Shown: positions 1-9,083, numbered from the stretch's first letter. The stretch: 64,000 bases of DNA from Psychrobacter aestuarii (GCF_904846035.1 NZ_CAJGYT010000001.1:62001-126000), one strand, 5' to 3'. Numbers and translations: made by a program. Notes: a model not told the origin generated them from the sequence alone.

Positions 1-775
1 ACTCGCGCTGACGGCTATCGGCGGGCAGCTGCGCCTCTAACACTTCGGCAGCGCCCATAATGATGGTCAAAGGCGTGCGCAGCTCGTGACTGACATCGCC
101 TGTGAACAGCTGCTCGCGCTGCAAGTAGCCTGCAAGTTTGCGGTTTTTGGTATCTATAGCACGAGCCAAAACACCGACCTCGGATGGCAAGTGTAATAAG
201 CCGCCAAGATGTTCATTGTCCGTCTCGACCGCGTGCTTAAGGCGTGATAAGGGCTTGGTAATCTGATGCGCGGAGACGTAGGCAAAGGCAATGGCAATCA
301 AAAAACTCAGTGCCACCGCGCCGAGCAAGGTCTTTAAAAACAGCGCCTCAAAGTCTTCATAAATCGCCAATACAGGGTAATTGGTCAATGCGATTTGCTC
401 ACTGAGCAAGTAGGTGAGGATATAGCGCGTCTGTCCCTCGCTGTGGCTAAAAAAATGCAGCTCGCCGTCATAGGGCTGACCCGCGTGCATAAAGTTGGTC
501 ACTTGCATCTCTTGCACAGTATCGGTGGCGCGCGTTTGCAGCATCGGCGGCGCGTCGGCAAACTGATAAATATCAATACCTGGCTCGGCGCTGTAATGCG
601 CCTGCACGCCCTTGGTTTGTAGGCTGCTGCTTAATTCTTCCAGCAAGCGCCCTTTAACCAGCGCCTGCTCCATGTGCATGCCTGCATACAGAAATATACT
701 GACAAAGCTGATGCAAATAATGGCAGTAAAGATAAAGTAGGACAGGCGTACCTTTTGGGCGATAGCATTAAACAA
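1..775 (-). CDS. Sensor histidine kinase, PmrB-like (3' part lies outside the window)
   Basis: Reading right to left, the frame directly after the response regulator stays open to the window edge. It encodes a short cytoplasmic start, a membrane segment (FIFTAIICISFVSIFLY), a periplasmic stretch of about 110 residues, a second membrane segment, a HAMP-like linker, and the phosphoacceptor motif GDVSHELRTPLT at plus positions of about 70-105. The catalytic ATPase domain lies beyond the left edge. Start: the frame has no ATG after the regulator's stop. TTG at 775 or a rare ATC at 805 are the only candidates, so the start is uncertain. It probably phosphorylates the adjacent OmpR-type regulator. 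The order eptA-regulator-kinase matches the pmrCAB systems of Moraxellaceae, but the signal sensed cannot be read from the sequence. Confidence 0.85.
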   Translation of the reverse strand, partial: MFNAIAQKVRLSYFIFTAIICISFVSIFLYAGMHMEQALVKGRLLEELSSSLQTKGVQAHYSAEPGIDIYQFADAPPMLQTRATDTVQEMQVTNFMHAGQPYDGELHFFSHSEGQTRYILTYLLSEQIALTNYPVLAIYEDFEALFLKTLLGAVALSFLIAIAFAYVSAHQITKPLSRLKHAVETDNEHLGGLLHLPSEVGVLARAIDTKNRKLAGYLQREQLFTGDVSHELRTPLTIIMGAAEVLEAQLPADSRQRE

Positions 776-808
776 AGTGGGGCTGCTCTTTTTGCTGGTG
801 CTGATGGT

Positions 809-1561
809 TTATGGTTCGGTGACGGTGTCATTTACAACGTCATTTGAGGAGACTCGCGCAGCGTCAGGCGTATTATCTGCCGCGCCCAGCTGATAGCCAA
901 TCCCCGCAAGGGTGGTAATCATCGGCTGGGAAAACGGCTTATCTACCTGCGCGCGTAGGGTGTGCACATGGGTGCGCAGCGCGTCGCTGTCAGGGATATC
1001 GCGTCCCCAGACTTTGTCCTCAATCTCGGCTTTGGTCACCACATTGGGCGCGGCATTCATTAACAGCTGCAAGATTTTAAACCCCGTCGGCGTCAGGCGC
1101 AAGGCGTGTCCTGCCCGCGTGGCGGTGCGGCGCTCGGTATCAAGCTGCAATTCGCCCACTTGCAGTAAATGCGGAAAATGCTCGTTTTGGTCGCGGCGAA
1201 TAAGCGCTTTGATACGCGCATCGAGCTCAACAAGGGAGAATGGCTTGACCACATAATCATCCGCGCCACTTTCAAAACCAATGACCTTGTCCGAGACGGT
1301 ATCGCGGGCAGTCAGCATAATAATCGGCGTCTTGTTATGATGCTCGGCGCGTAGGGTTTGGCACAGCTTGGTGCCGTTCATACCAGGCAGCATCACGTCC
1401 AGCAGTATCACGTCATAGCGATTGGCGATTGCCAGCTCAAGACCGCTTACGCCATTGTGTGCATTGTCCAGCTCGTAGCCTTGCGCCTCAAAAAAGGCAT
1501 AGACATTGGCGACGATATCGGGATTGTCTTCAATAATCAGTATTTTATACATCATGCCCAT
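809..1561 (-). CDS. pmrA: OmpR/PhoB-family response regulator, PmrA-like
   Basis: 250 residues. An N-terminal receiver domain (residues about 5-120) has the acidic pair E11-D12, the probable phosphoacceptor D55 in VILLDVMLPG and the signalling Lys in YVVKPFS. The C-terminal winged helix (about 135-225) has the typical RTHVHTLRAQVDK recognition region. A roughly 20-residue acidic tail follows. The ATG at 1561 overlaps the eptA stop (TGATG), which points to translational coupling; ATGs at 1555 and 1552 are also possible starts. Together with the kinase downstream this forms a two-component system expected to control eptA, and so lipid A modification. The symbol is given by context and family and has not been tested. 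Confidence 0.85.
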   Translation of the reverse strand: MGMMYKILIIEDNPDIVANVYAFFEAQGYELDNAHNGVSGLELAIANRYDVILLDVMLPGMNGTKLCQTLRAEHHNKTPIIMLTARDTVSDKVIGFESGADDYVVKPFSLVELDARIKALIRRDQNEHFPHLLQVGELQLDTERRTATRAGHALRLTPTGFKILQLLMNAAPNVVTKAEIEDKVWGRDIPDSDALRTHVHTLRAQVDKPFSQPMITTLAGIGYQLGAADNTPDAARVSSNDVVNDTVTEP

Positions 1562-3216
1562 CACTTATAAGTAAACATCGTCTGTGCGCCTGCGGTTTCT
1601 TTGGTTTGTATGTCAAAGAACGTCAGCAAGGAAGGGGTAATTGCGTCATGTGATATCGGCTGCGTGGTCTGTGCTTGCAGGCGTGCGCTATCAATGCCGT
1701 TATTCTCAGGCGACCAGATAATCAGCGGGACGTGCTTTTGCGTGTCGGGGGCGATTTGGTACGGTAAGCCATGCAAATAAATGTTGTTTTCGCCCAAGCT
1801 CTCGCCGTGGTCACTCATATAAACCATCATAACATCATATTTATCGGCGTAGGGCTTTAGCGCATCGATGGTCTGAGCCAAAAAGTCATCAGTATAGCGC
1901 AGCGCATTGTCATAGCCGTTAATCACTGCCTGTTGGTCGCATTGTGACAGCTCATTGCTTTCACACACGGGGGTAAAGTGGGTAAAGTTTGACGGATAGC
2001 GCTTGTAGTATGCAGGTCCATGGTTGCCCATCTGATGCAGCACGATAAGCGTGTCTTTGGGCGCTTTGGTGTCCACCATTTTATCCATACCTGTCAGCAT
2101 CCCCACATCACGGCACTCGACATCACAGACGGGGTTGGTCTTGGGTTCTTTAAAGTCGGTGTAACTGACCCTATCGGCGACACCTTTAGAGCTGGAATTG
2201 TTATCGCGCCAAATCACGGTAACCCCAAGACGCTGCAAGGTATCGAGCACGTTTTCGTTATAGTCGGCGGTGTCGATGTCGTAATCGGCTTGGTTTAAAT
2301 AGCTGAACATACAGGGCACAGAATATGCCGTCGATGTGCCGCACGCGGTCGCTTGTTTAAAGCTATAGATATTGTCTTCTTTGGCAAGGCGCGGCATGGT
2401 GTCGCGCGGGTAGCCATTGAGGCTGATGTGGTCAGCACGTGCCGTCTCACCGACCACGAATACCATCAGCTTGGGCTTGCTTGCGCTACTTGCCGCCGCT
2501 TGCATGACTTTTTTGGCGTCCCCAGCATGCGCAATCATCGAGGTCGGGCGCGTGGCATCGTCATAGCTGTCTTTGCCGAGGCGAAATGCAGAATACACAG
2601 GCGTGATGGGCGTGGTGTAATAGCGAATAGGCTTATGCTGACGAAAAAAGCTCGCGTACTGGTCGCCAAAGGGCAGCAGACACAGCCCAACCACCGCGAC
2701 CGCCGCCAGCATGGTGACGGCTTTGGCAATGGCGGCTTGCTTCCATGGGCGCAGCTCGACTTTGGTTTTAATAATCAAAAACGCGGGCACTATCCCAAGC
2801 AATAACACACGCACAAAAAACGCAGGCGCTAACAAGTCAGAGGCTTCGGCTTGGTCGGTCTGTAGCCCATTAATCAGCATATTTTTATCAAACACCGTGC
2901 CATATGTGTCAGTAAAATAGGCACACACCGCCGCGATAATGACCATCGCCACCAGTACAACACGGTAGCTAAAGCGATAGCATAAGAGCTGCAAAATCAG
3001 CCACATCAAGCCAAACAAAACGCCAGCGGTGGATAAGACAAAGCCAATATTGTCCCCAATATTATACACCGCCAAGATATGCGCAAAAAAACTGATATTG
3101 GCGCTCGCCACCAAAAACAGTGCCGTCAGCATAATCAGGGTATCCATACGCATCGGGTGTGCGGCGGGCGAGAGCTTGTGCAGCCAAGGGGATTGTGTGG
3201 TCATGTCATCACGCAT
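1561..3216 (-). CDS. eptA: Lipid A phosphoethanolamine transferase, EptA/PmrC family
   Basis: 551 residues. About five N-terminal membrane segments (residues 25-185) are followed by a periplasmic sulfatase-fold domain. Active-site signatures are VVGETARADHISLNGYP (E257), the nucleophile region ACGTSTAYSVPCMFS (T294 most likely) and the metal-binding YMSDHGESLGE. The family moves phosphoethanolamine from phosphatidylethanolamine to lipid A phosphates in the inner-membrane outer leaflet, lowering negative charge and polymyxin binding. It is the first gene of an operon with the regulator (overlapping stop/start) and the kinase. M5 (3204) is an alternative start; neither start has a strong ribosome site. 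EptA-like enzymes with other acceptors, such as LPS core sugars, cannot be excluded. Confidence 0.9.
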   Translation of the reverse strand: MRDDMTTQSPWLHKLSPAAHPMRMDTLIMLTALFLVASANISFFAHILAVYNIGDNIGFVLSTAGVLFGLMWLILQLLCYRFSYRVVLVAMVIIAAVCAYFTDTYGTVFDKNMLINGLQTDQAEASDLLAPAFFVRVLLLGIVPAFLIIKTKVELRPWKQAAIAKAVTMLAAVAVVGLCLLPFGDQYASFFRQHKPIRYYTTPITPVYSAFRLGKDSYDDATRPTSMIAHAGDAKKVMQAAASSASKPKLMVFVVGETARADHISLNGYPRDTMPRLAKEDNIYSFKQATACGTSTAYSVPCMFSYLNQADYDIDTADYNENVLDTLQRLGVTVIWRDNNSSSKGVADRVSYTDFKEPKTNPVCDVECRDVGMLTGMDKMVDTKAPKDTLIVLHQMGNHGPAYYKRYPSNFTHFTPVCESNELSQCDQQAVINGYDNALRYTDDFLAQTIDALKPYADKYDVMMVYMSDHGESLGENNIYLHGLPYQIAPDTQKHVPLIIWSPENNGIDSARLQAQTTQPISHDAITPSLLTFFDIQTKETAGAQTMFTYK

Positions 3217-3252
3217 CTGTCGGACTAAAGCCGCTAGATTAGCAATCCCCGC

Positions 3253-3269
3253 GTTAAGATGGCGTTAAC
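3253..3269. promoter_or_regulatory. Candidate PmrA box upstream of eptA
   Basis: On the plus strand GTTAAG and GTTAAC occur 11 bases apart (read on the minus strand as two TTAAC half-sites). This is the direct-repeat spacing expected for OmpR-type regulators and resembles the CTTAAT-N5-CTTAAT PmrA box. It lies about 37-53 bases upstream of the eptA start. A further TTAACAA element lies near 3413. Assignment to PmrA is an inference. Confidence 0.4.
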
Positions 3270-3491
3270 ATCGTTTTTTATTTGCTTTGTGCCTCCATGT
3301 TTATTTAAAGGTTATTCAACGGTTATTCAGCTTTTCTCTTATTTGGCTTGTCCTTTTATGTGATGGATTGCGCCTGATTTAACAATTAGTGAACGGCGAG
3401 CTTCACAACATCTTAACAAGTGCCTTGCTAGGCTAAGTGTCATTGATTGTCTGCTTGCTAATTTTATGACTGCCTAAGAGTATCGCTACTG

Positions 3492-4343
3492 ATGACGCAT
3501 TCCGCCCACAATACTCATGATACGCCTACCGCGCATGACCGCTTGCCCGCACCGCATCCCGTATTAACAAAAAGACGGCTAGGTGCTCAGCCGAGCGCCA
3601 GTGTGCATGACCGCTTAGCCATTCACGCCATAGGATTATTACTGCTCGCCATCCTTGCGACATGGGCGACCGAGCACAGCGCGCTGGACGTTGCCATCAG
3701 TCAGCTGTTTTATCAGCATGGCGCGTGGCTGATTACCAAAGGCAGCGAGCCGTATGCGTTGGTGTTTTATGATTTACCAAAAGCGGCGTTGATTCTCTTT
3801 GGTGTGTATTTGCTCGGTCTGCTTGTCTTACGCTACGCGCAACAGCGCTATATGCCTGCGCATGCTGTGTGTGCGGTGCGGGGCAGCTATATAAATCCGC
3901 CGCCCGCGCCATTTTTCGCCACGCGCGACATTGGCTATTTGCTGGCTAGCATCATCACCGTGCCGAGCGTCATTGGGCTGTTAAAGGCGGCGACGCACGT
4001 CAGCTGTCCCAATCAGCTGTCTGTCTTCGGTGGCGCTGCGCCGTATCTGAGCCTATGGCAAGACATCGCCATGCACAGCGATGCCAAGTGCTTTCCCGCC
4101 GCGCATGCCAGTGCGGGCTTTGGCTTGTTGGCGCTCGCGTATCTGCCGCGCCTGCGTGACTATCGCGCATGGATATTGAGCGCGGTACTGCTGCTTGGCT
4201 GGGTGATGGGCGTGTATAAAATGATGATTGGCGACCATTTTTTTAGTCATACGCTGGTGTCCATGCTGCTGTCGTGGGCGCTGGTCTGCGCGCTGGCGTG
4301 GGTGTTTTATCGCCGTGCGCCGCTGGCGGGTAACCGCTGTTAG
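3492..4343 (+). CDS. PAP2-family membrane phosphatase (divergent from eptA)
   Basis: 283 residues with about five membrane segments and a 45-residue polar N-terminus. The three PAP2 motifs are present in altered form: K..THVSCP (motif 1), FPAAHASAGF (motif 2, PAAH instead of PSGH) and GDHFFSHTL (motif 3). This pattern, with CPNQLSVFGG after motif 1, matches the PAP2 subfamily often found near EptA genes. It presumably dephosphorylates a lipid phosphate at the inner membrane, perhaps the phosphoglycerol or lipid A by-products of EptA chemistry. It is divergent from eptA over a 275-base promoter region and is followed by a bidirectional terminator. The substrate is unknown. Confidence 0.8.
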   Translation: MTHSAHNTHDTPTAHDRLPAPHPVLTKRRLGAQPSASVHDRLAIHAIGLLLLAILATWATEHSALDVAISQLFYQHGAWLITKGSEPYALVFYDLPKAALILFGVYLLGLLVLRYAQQRYMPAHAVCAVRGSYINPPPAPFFATRDIGYLLASIITVPSVIGLLKAATHVSCPNQLSVFGGAAPYLSLWQDIAMHSDAKCFPAAHASAGFGLLALAYLPRLRDYRAWILSAVLLLGWVMGVYKMMIGDHFFSHTLVSMLLSWALVCALAWVFYRRAPLAGNRC

Positions 4344-4373
4344 TTTTGGCAAGGGCTTTGCGTATTTAAAATA

Positions 4374-4405
4374 AAAAAAAGCTGCGGTTTGTCACCACAG
4401 CCCTT
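4374..4405. terminator. Bidirectional rho-independent terminator between two PAP2 genes
   Basis: An imperfect hairpin (GCTG.GG / CC.CAGC around 4381-4399) is flanked by eight A on the left and CCCTTTT on the right, so it can stop transcription from both convergent genes. Confidence 0.7.
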
Positions 4406-4442
4406 TTGTTAATCACTTATGGTAGCCTTTATAAAAAACGCC

Positions 4443-5444
4443 CTAAGCGCTACCCAACATCGGCATATAATGAAAATACGCATACAGCGTGCTGGCAATG
4501 GCGGCGATGATAAGGCACGCGGCGACCAGAACACGGTCAAAGGTGCGCCATGTGTGCTGCCAGTGGATTTTGCCCGCGCTGGTCAGCCATTCGGTGACGC
4601 TAATCGCCACAATCAGCCACAGCGAGCCTGCCAAAAACCCACCCAAAACATCGCTCAGATAATGCTCGTTCAGCACAATACGGCTCAGCCCCACGAGCAC
4701 ACAAATCATAACCGCGAGCGAAAACAAGCGCACCTGCCACGCAAAGTTGCTGGTCAAACGTATGGCGATATAGGCAATAAAGCCATATAAAGCAATGCTG
4801 ATGGTCGCGTGCCCGCTGGGAAACGAGTAGGTCTGCTCGGTCAGCAAAATCTCGGTCGGGCGCTCGCGTGCAAACAACATCTTGCTCAAAAACGAAAACA
4901 GCGTACTGCCGATGGTCGATATGAGCAGCCCAACAATGATATACGGCTTACGAAGCACGGCACAGACGATACTGGTCAAGGCGATAATCAGGCACGTCAC
5001 CGCCGCCGCGCCGAGGCTTGTGATGACAATCACGCTACTGATAATCGGCGAGCTGCGCAACACGCTCATATGCGCCGATACATAATGGTCAAAGGCGACA
5101 ATGGCTTCGGCTTCGACCACATCTTCGACCAAGCCTGCGTACAGCGCTAAGACATAGCCGCCCATCACCACAAACATCGTCAAGGTCAACCCAAAAAAAT
5201 GCTCTCGCTGAAAGCGCGCCGCCAAAAACCCCGACAACGCAGGATGACGCTCTACTAAGTGCTGTATCAACGGCTGGCGCAGCAAATGAAAACGCGCGAC
5301 CTCCATATAATGCCAAATGCGCCTCAGCACCCGCTCACCGTAGCGAATCGCCAGCACCTCTATCAATGACAATACGAGCAGCACGGCAACCATCGTTGCA
5401 ATGAGGCTGGCGAGCTGGGCGTTTTCTTGTAATAGCGCAAACAT
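4443..5444 (-). CDS. PAP2-family phosphatase with N-terminal membrane extension
   Basis: 333 residues. An N-terminal membrane segment (about 12-32) and a basic region are followed by a canonical PAP2 core with about six membrane segments: motif 1 KMLFARERP, motif 2 SYSFPSGHATIS, motif 3 GLSRIVLNEHYLSDVLGG. All catalytic positions (Arg, PSGH His, SR...H..D) are intact. Likely roles are undecaprenyl-pyrophosphate or phosphatidate phosphatase in the inner membrane. It converges with the other PAP2 gene, and its start at 5444 is the only good ATG before the motifs. It is not obviously co-transcribed with anything. Confidence 0.85.
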   Translation of the reverse strand: MFALLQENAQLASLIATMVAVLLVLSLIEVLAIRYGERVLRRIWHYMEVARFHLLRQPLIQHLVERHPALSGFLAARFQREHFFGLTLTMFVVMGGYVLALYAGLVEDVVEAEAIVAFDHYVSAHMSVLRSSPIISSVIVITSLGAAAVTCLIIALTSIVCAVLRKPYIIVGLLISTIGSTLFSFLSKMLFARERPTEILLTEQTYSFPSGHATISIALYGFIAYIAIRLTSNFAWQVRLFSLAVMICVLVGLSRIVLNEHYLSDVLGGFLAGSLWLIVAISVTEWLTSAGKIHWQHTWRTFDRVLVAACLIIAAIASTLYAYFHYMPMLGSA

Positions 5445-5755
5445 GAACGGTATATCCTTACGTCCTTGTGGTGAGTGTGGGGCAGGCGTGATAAGGCGAC
5501 ATGATACCCCAGCACTTCAAGGATTGTCGTGGCGGTTGTGTTGCAAAAGTGCGTGGATAAATGCGTTGGTAGCGTCAATTTGCATCATAAAGCACTGATA
5601 TAGGAATTTATTCTGCCGTACTGTGTGCGCAAGTTGAATGAATCTCTTTGAGAAAAATTGAAAAACAAATGTTTTTTAGTTTTCCGTTGTATGATATAAA
5701 GAGTTCGGTTACATGTTAGTAACGCTATGAAATAATCGACTGCCATAGGAATATT
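5445..5755. other. 311-base intergenic region, divergent promoters
   Basis: No convincing gene. The right half is A/T-rich and probably holds the promoter of the lipoprotein gene: TATGAT at 5690-5695 is a possible -10. An inverted repeat GTTAC-N6-GTAAC lies at 5708-5723. Ribosome site AGGAA precedes the ATG at 5756. Confidence 0.4.
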
Positions 5756-6277
5756 ATGAAAAAACTTATTGCCGCATTGCTTGTTAGCACCGCCAGCCTA
5801 TCAGGGTGTGCCGTGATGGATATGGCAAAAGCCTCGTATGAGCGCGAGAATAATAAGGCTTTGGATTTGATTTATCCGACACATGCAGAGCGTAGCGCGA
5901 TACTCAAACGTGCTGCCACAGAAAGTGTTAGCGATCCGCATTTTGCACATTACAACTGGCTGTATATAAATACTGACGATAAAGGTAAAAAGTATTATGT
6001 GAATACGACAGTAGTAAGCTCCAAAAACACTGCAGCTGGGGCTGTCAAAACGTTGAATCCTGATCAAAGCTATAAAATCATTAATTATCGGTTTTTTTGT
6101 TATGAAGGGTATGGGCGTAAGTTATCTGGTCACAGCTACACCGCCGACCATAAAAAGAAATTTCAGCTGATTGGTTTTGGTCCTGGTGAAGAGTACGACA
6201 GACGCCCGATGGCAGAAGAATCTCATTATGCCAAAGCCATTTGCGCGCTTGGTGGTTTTTCAAGAGACGCTGCTTAA
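5756..6277 (+). CDS. Predicted lipoprotein of unknown function
   Basis: 173 residues starting MKKLIAALLVSTASLSGC: a short lipoprotein signal with lipobox LSGC, so Cys18 would be lipidated. The mature part has three further Cys (in FFCYEGYG, AICALGG and elsewhere) and a mixed basic/aromatic composition, with no domain I recognise. The gene is less G+C-rich than its neighbours and stands alone, 479 bases from the next gene on the right-hand side of an A/T-rich promoter region and before the LysR promoter, so it may be an acquired or lineage-specific gene. The ribosome site AGGAA supports the start. Function unknown. Confidence 0.75.
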   Translation: MKKLIAALLVSTASLSGCAVMDMAKASYERENNKALDLIYPTHAERSAILKRAATESVSDPHFAHYNWLYINTDDKGKKYYVNTTVVSSKNTAAGAVKTLNPDQSYKIINYRFFCYEGYGRKLSGHSYTADHKKKFQLIGFGPGEEYDRRPMAEESHYAKAICALGGFSRDAA

Positions 6278-6466
6278 TACAATAAAAGTCAATATTATCA
6301 GTTGCTTTCTGTTTTACAGGCATACGCGCCTATGACTCAATACTGCAATAGGTGCGGTACTTTTTATTGCCGCTCGGTGTGAAAATAATCTGCGATAACG
6401 GATAGAGGCTCTGTGATATGCAGCGCCTCACCAGCGACGCCAAAACCACGCAGTTCGCACGTATTG

Positions 6467-6488
6467 TATACGACTTGCTTAACGTATA
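6467..6488. promoter_or_regulatory. Dyad upstream of the LysR gene (candidate autoregulatory operator)
   Basis: TATACG at 6467-6472 and CGTATA at 6483-6488 form a 6-base inverted repeat with a 10-base spacer, close to the T-N11-A style of LysR sites, about 76 bases before the LysR start codon. Confidence 0.35.
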
Positions 6489-6503
6489 TCCTTAAGGCAG
6501 TAG

Positions 6504-6526
6504 GGCGTCACCATGGGCGCCCTTTT
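6504..6526 (+). terminator. Short hairpin followed by five T, inside the LysR leader
   Basis: GGGCG ... CGCCC followed by TTTTTCG. It lies upstream of the preferred LysR start (6564), so it could attenuate LysR transcription or end a transcript from the left. The stem is only 5 bases, so this is tentative. Confidence 0.35.
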
Positions 6527-6563
6527 TCGTTGTCTGTTGTTCTACTGCTGTGATTGGATACCT

Positions 6564-7487
6564 ATGACCACCGATACCACACCCGCGCTGTCTTTTCGGC
6601 GCTACCCGTCGACCACCGCGCTACAGTGTTTTGAGACAGCCGCGCGTCATTTAAGCTTTACCCACGCCGCGCAAGAGCTGCACATGACCCAAAGCGCGAT
6701 TAGCAAGCAAGTCGCACAGCTAGAGGAAATGCTGAACATTGCGCTGTTTTATCGCACCTCGCACCGCATCTCGCTCACCCCTGCAGGCAAGACGTATTAC
6801 CTTGAAGTCCTAAACATCCTCAAGCATATCGAAGTGGCGACCACCACCTTGATGTCGCACACGGACAATACTGAAGTGCTGAGCATCGTCTCACATCCGA
6901 CCTTGTGCTCGCGCTGGTTGATTCCGATACTAAAAAACTTTAATGACCGTCATCCATTGATTCGTCTGGACATCCAGGAGCAAGCACAGCCGTTTTTTTA
7001 TGAAGACCAAAAGGTGGATATCGCCTTTTTATACGGTGATGGCATCTGGAGTGGTATGGAGGCGCTCAAGCTGTTCGATGAGCATTGCATCGCGGTATGT
7101 TGTCCCGCCTATCTTGAGGATAATCTATTGAGCCATCAGGCATTGAGCGCAGGGCACGCGACTGATGTCACGCTACTGCACATCAGGTCGCGCCCCAGTG
7201 CGTGGTATGAGTATTTTAAGCAGCAAGACATCAGTATCGACGGCACGTTCGTCGGTCCTTGTTTTGACACCTTTCATACCTGCATTGCCGCGGCGCTCCA
7301 CGGTCATGGTATCGCCTTAGTGCCTCAGCGTTTGGTCACGCCAGAGCTGGAGGCGGGCAGCTTGGTACAGGTATGGGACTATGCGTCCAAAGGGCGCGGC
7401 GCGTATTATATGGCGTATCCGTTATCGCACGGGCGCGCGCACAAAACCAAGGTCATGATTGATTGGGTAAAAAGCGTGCTTGAATAA
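6564..7487 (+). CDS. LysR-family regulator, GcvA-like, of the lysine/aminoadipate genes
   Basis: 307 residues from the ATG at 6564. An earlier ATG at 6513 lies in a terminator-like sequence and adds a non-conserved Cys-rich stretch. The N-terminal winged helix (residues about 12-70) contains FETAARHLSFTHAAQELHMTQ followed by SAISKQVAQLEE, typical of the GcvA subgroup (RYPSTTALQCFE start). The substrate-binding domain spans about 90-300. It is transcribed toward the aminotransferase and the DUF1338 gene. In Pseudomonas putida a LysR gene likewise sits with amaA, amaB and the 2-oxoadipate enzyme gene, so it probably activates this set in response to a lysine-derived metabolite. Confidence 0.85.
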   Translation: MTTDTTPALSFRRYPSTTALQCFETAARHLSFTHAAQELHMTQSAISKQVAQLEEMLNIALFYRTSHRISLTPAGKTYYLEVLNILKHIEVATTTLMSHTDNTEVLSIVSHPTLCSRWLIPILKNFNDRHPLIRLDIQEQAQPFFYEDQKVDIAFLYGDGIWSGMEALKLFDEHCIAVCCPAYLEDNLLSHQALSAGHATDVTLLHIRSRPSAWYEYFKQQDISIDGTFVGPCFDTFHTCIAAALHGHGIALVPQRLVTPELEAGSLVQVWDYASKGRGAYYMAYPLSHGRAHKTKVMIDWVKSVLE

Positions 7488-7595
7488 AGAGCAATCACGC
7501 ACGCCAGCGCCCGTGTTTTGTAAAAAGCCAATGAGCAAAAGGAATGCTTGCCCAACTTTAATTCGTTTGCGGCATGATGGGGTATTTGCTGAAAT

Positions 7596-7628
7596 GAAAG
7601 TCTGATTCAAGGACGATGAGAGACTTTC
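7596..7628 (+). promoter_or_regulatory. Inverted repeat abutting the aminotransferase start codon
   Basis: GAAAGTCT (7596-7603) and AGACTTTC (7621-7628) are perfect 8-base arms with a 17-base loop. The second arm ends at the base before the ATG and the purine-rich stretch AAGGA lies in the loop. It could act as a translational hairpin or as an operator. Confidence 0.4.
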
Positions 7629-9083
7629 ATGGACACCCGCTATCAAGTGACCGATGCTTTTACGATGGTACACCCGATTACCCTCACGCATGGCAGCAAT
7701 GCCCGCGTCTGGGACACTGATGAGCAAAGCTACATTGACTTTGTTGGCGGTATCGGCGTCTTAAACTTTGGGCATTGTCAGCCTAAGATTGTCGAGGCTA
7801 TTACCCAGCAGGCGCAATCACTGATTCACTATGCGTACAATGCCGCAGGGCACTTGCCGTATCAGACCTTGATGCCGCGTCTGTGCCGATGGGTCGCCGC
7901 CAGTATGCACGCGGTGAATGCCGCGACCGACCCCGCCAGCCTAAGCGCGCAAGACATCGCCGCGTTTGACACCGCTCCTTACGTTACAGACATTGCCTTA
8001 TCAGGGATGCTCACCAATTCAGGTGCAGAAGCCACCGAAAACGCTCTAAAAATCGCTCGCCTAAAAACCAAGCGCGTCGGTGTGATTGCCTTTGATGGGG
8101 GCTTTCATGGACGTACACTCGCCGCCGTTAATCTTAATGGCAAGGTTGCGCCGTACAAACGCGGTCTTGGTGCGCTGGCAGGTGCGGTGTATCACATTCC
8201 TTTTCCCAGCCCAGACAATGCGGTCAGCGACCAGCACGCCATTGACGCGCTGACCCGCCTGTTCGACGTCGAAACCGATGTGGACAATATCGGCGCATTC
8301 ATCCTTGAGCCTGTGCAGGGCGAGGGCGGCTTTCAGCGTCTCTCTCCGAGCTTTGCGCAATACTTGCGCGCGTTTTGTGATGTGCACGGCATCGTTCTGA
8401 TTATGGATGAGATTCAGTCGGGCTATGGACGCACAGGCGTGCCGTTTGCCTTTATGCATCTTGGCATTACGCCTGATTTGCTGCTGCTCGGTAAAAGCAT
8501 CGCTGGCGGGCTACCACTTGGCGCGGTCATCGGTACTGATGCGTTGATGAATGACTTGCCCAAAGGCAGCCTCGGCGGTACGTATTCAGGCAACCCTGTC
8601 GCCTGTGCGGCGGCAAATGCCACTTTTGACCTTATGGCGGACGCTGCTACGTGGGAGAGTGTCGCGCATTATAGCGAGGTGATTGCAGAGACAGTGAGCG
8701 CATGGCAAGCAGACAATCTATCGCCTTGGCTACATGGCTTGACGGGTGTGGGCGCGATGCGCGGTATTGAGCTGCGTCACGACGTGGCGGGCAAAAATCC
8801 GCAGGTTATGGCGCATATCTTAAGTGAAGCGCGTGCGCGTGGCTTACTACTGATGCCCAGTGGTAAGTACCGCCACATCATTCGCCTATTGCCGCCTTTA
8901 ACCATCGAGCCTGAGACCTTGCAACAAGGCTTGGCTATTTTAAAAGATGTATTAAAGACCATTCCTGCGCATTTTAGCCAGTCATCTGAGGTGAATAATA
9001 CCAAAGCGACTGCGACCCATACCGCGCAAGCCCAAGCCAATGAAACGACTGCTACACCCAAAAAAGTATTGGCAGCTGGCTAA
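7629..9083 (+). CDS. Class III PLP aminotransferase, probably for 2-aminoadipate or lysine
   Basis: 484 residues. The PLP fold of the 4-aminobutyrate aminotransferase family is clear: FVGGIGVLNFGH near the N-terminus, TNSGAEATENALKIAR (phosphate cup), IMDEIQSGYGRTG (Asp contacting PLP) and the Schiff-base Lys in LLLGKSIAGGLPLG, then GGTYSGNPVACAAA. An insertion (about residues 88-120) and a roughly 35-residue Ala/Thr-rich tail lengthen it beyond the usual 425-450. It is followed 51 bases later by the 2-oxoadipate enzyme, so its likely job is 2-aminoadipate to 2-oxoadipate (AmaC role). Lysine 6-aminotransferase or GabT activity are alternatives. ATG 7629 is preferred; M13 is possible. Confidence 0.8.
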   Translation: MDTRYQVTDAFTMVHPITLTHGSNARVWDTDEQSYIDFVGGIGVLNFGHCQPKIVEAITQQAQSLIHYAYNAAGHLPYQTLMPRLCRWVAASMHAVNAATDPASLSAQDIAAFDTAPYVTDIALSGMLTNSGAEATENALKIARLKTKRVGVIAFDGGFHGRTLAAVNLNGKVAPYKRGLGALAGAVYHIPFPSPDNAVSDQHAIDALTRLFDVETDVDNIGAFILEPVQGEGGFQRLSPSFAQYLRAFCDVHGIVLIMDEIQSGYGRTGVPFAFMHLGITPDLLLLGKSIAGGLPLGAVIGTDALMNDLPKGSLGGTYSGNPVACAAANATFDLMADAATWESVAHYSEVIAETVSAWQADNLSPWLHGLTGVGAMRGIELRHDVAGKNPQVMAHILSEARARGLLLMPSGKYRHIIRLLPPLTIEPETLQQGLAILKDVLKTIPAHFSQSSEVNNTKATATHTAQAQANETTATPKKVLAAG

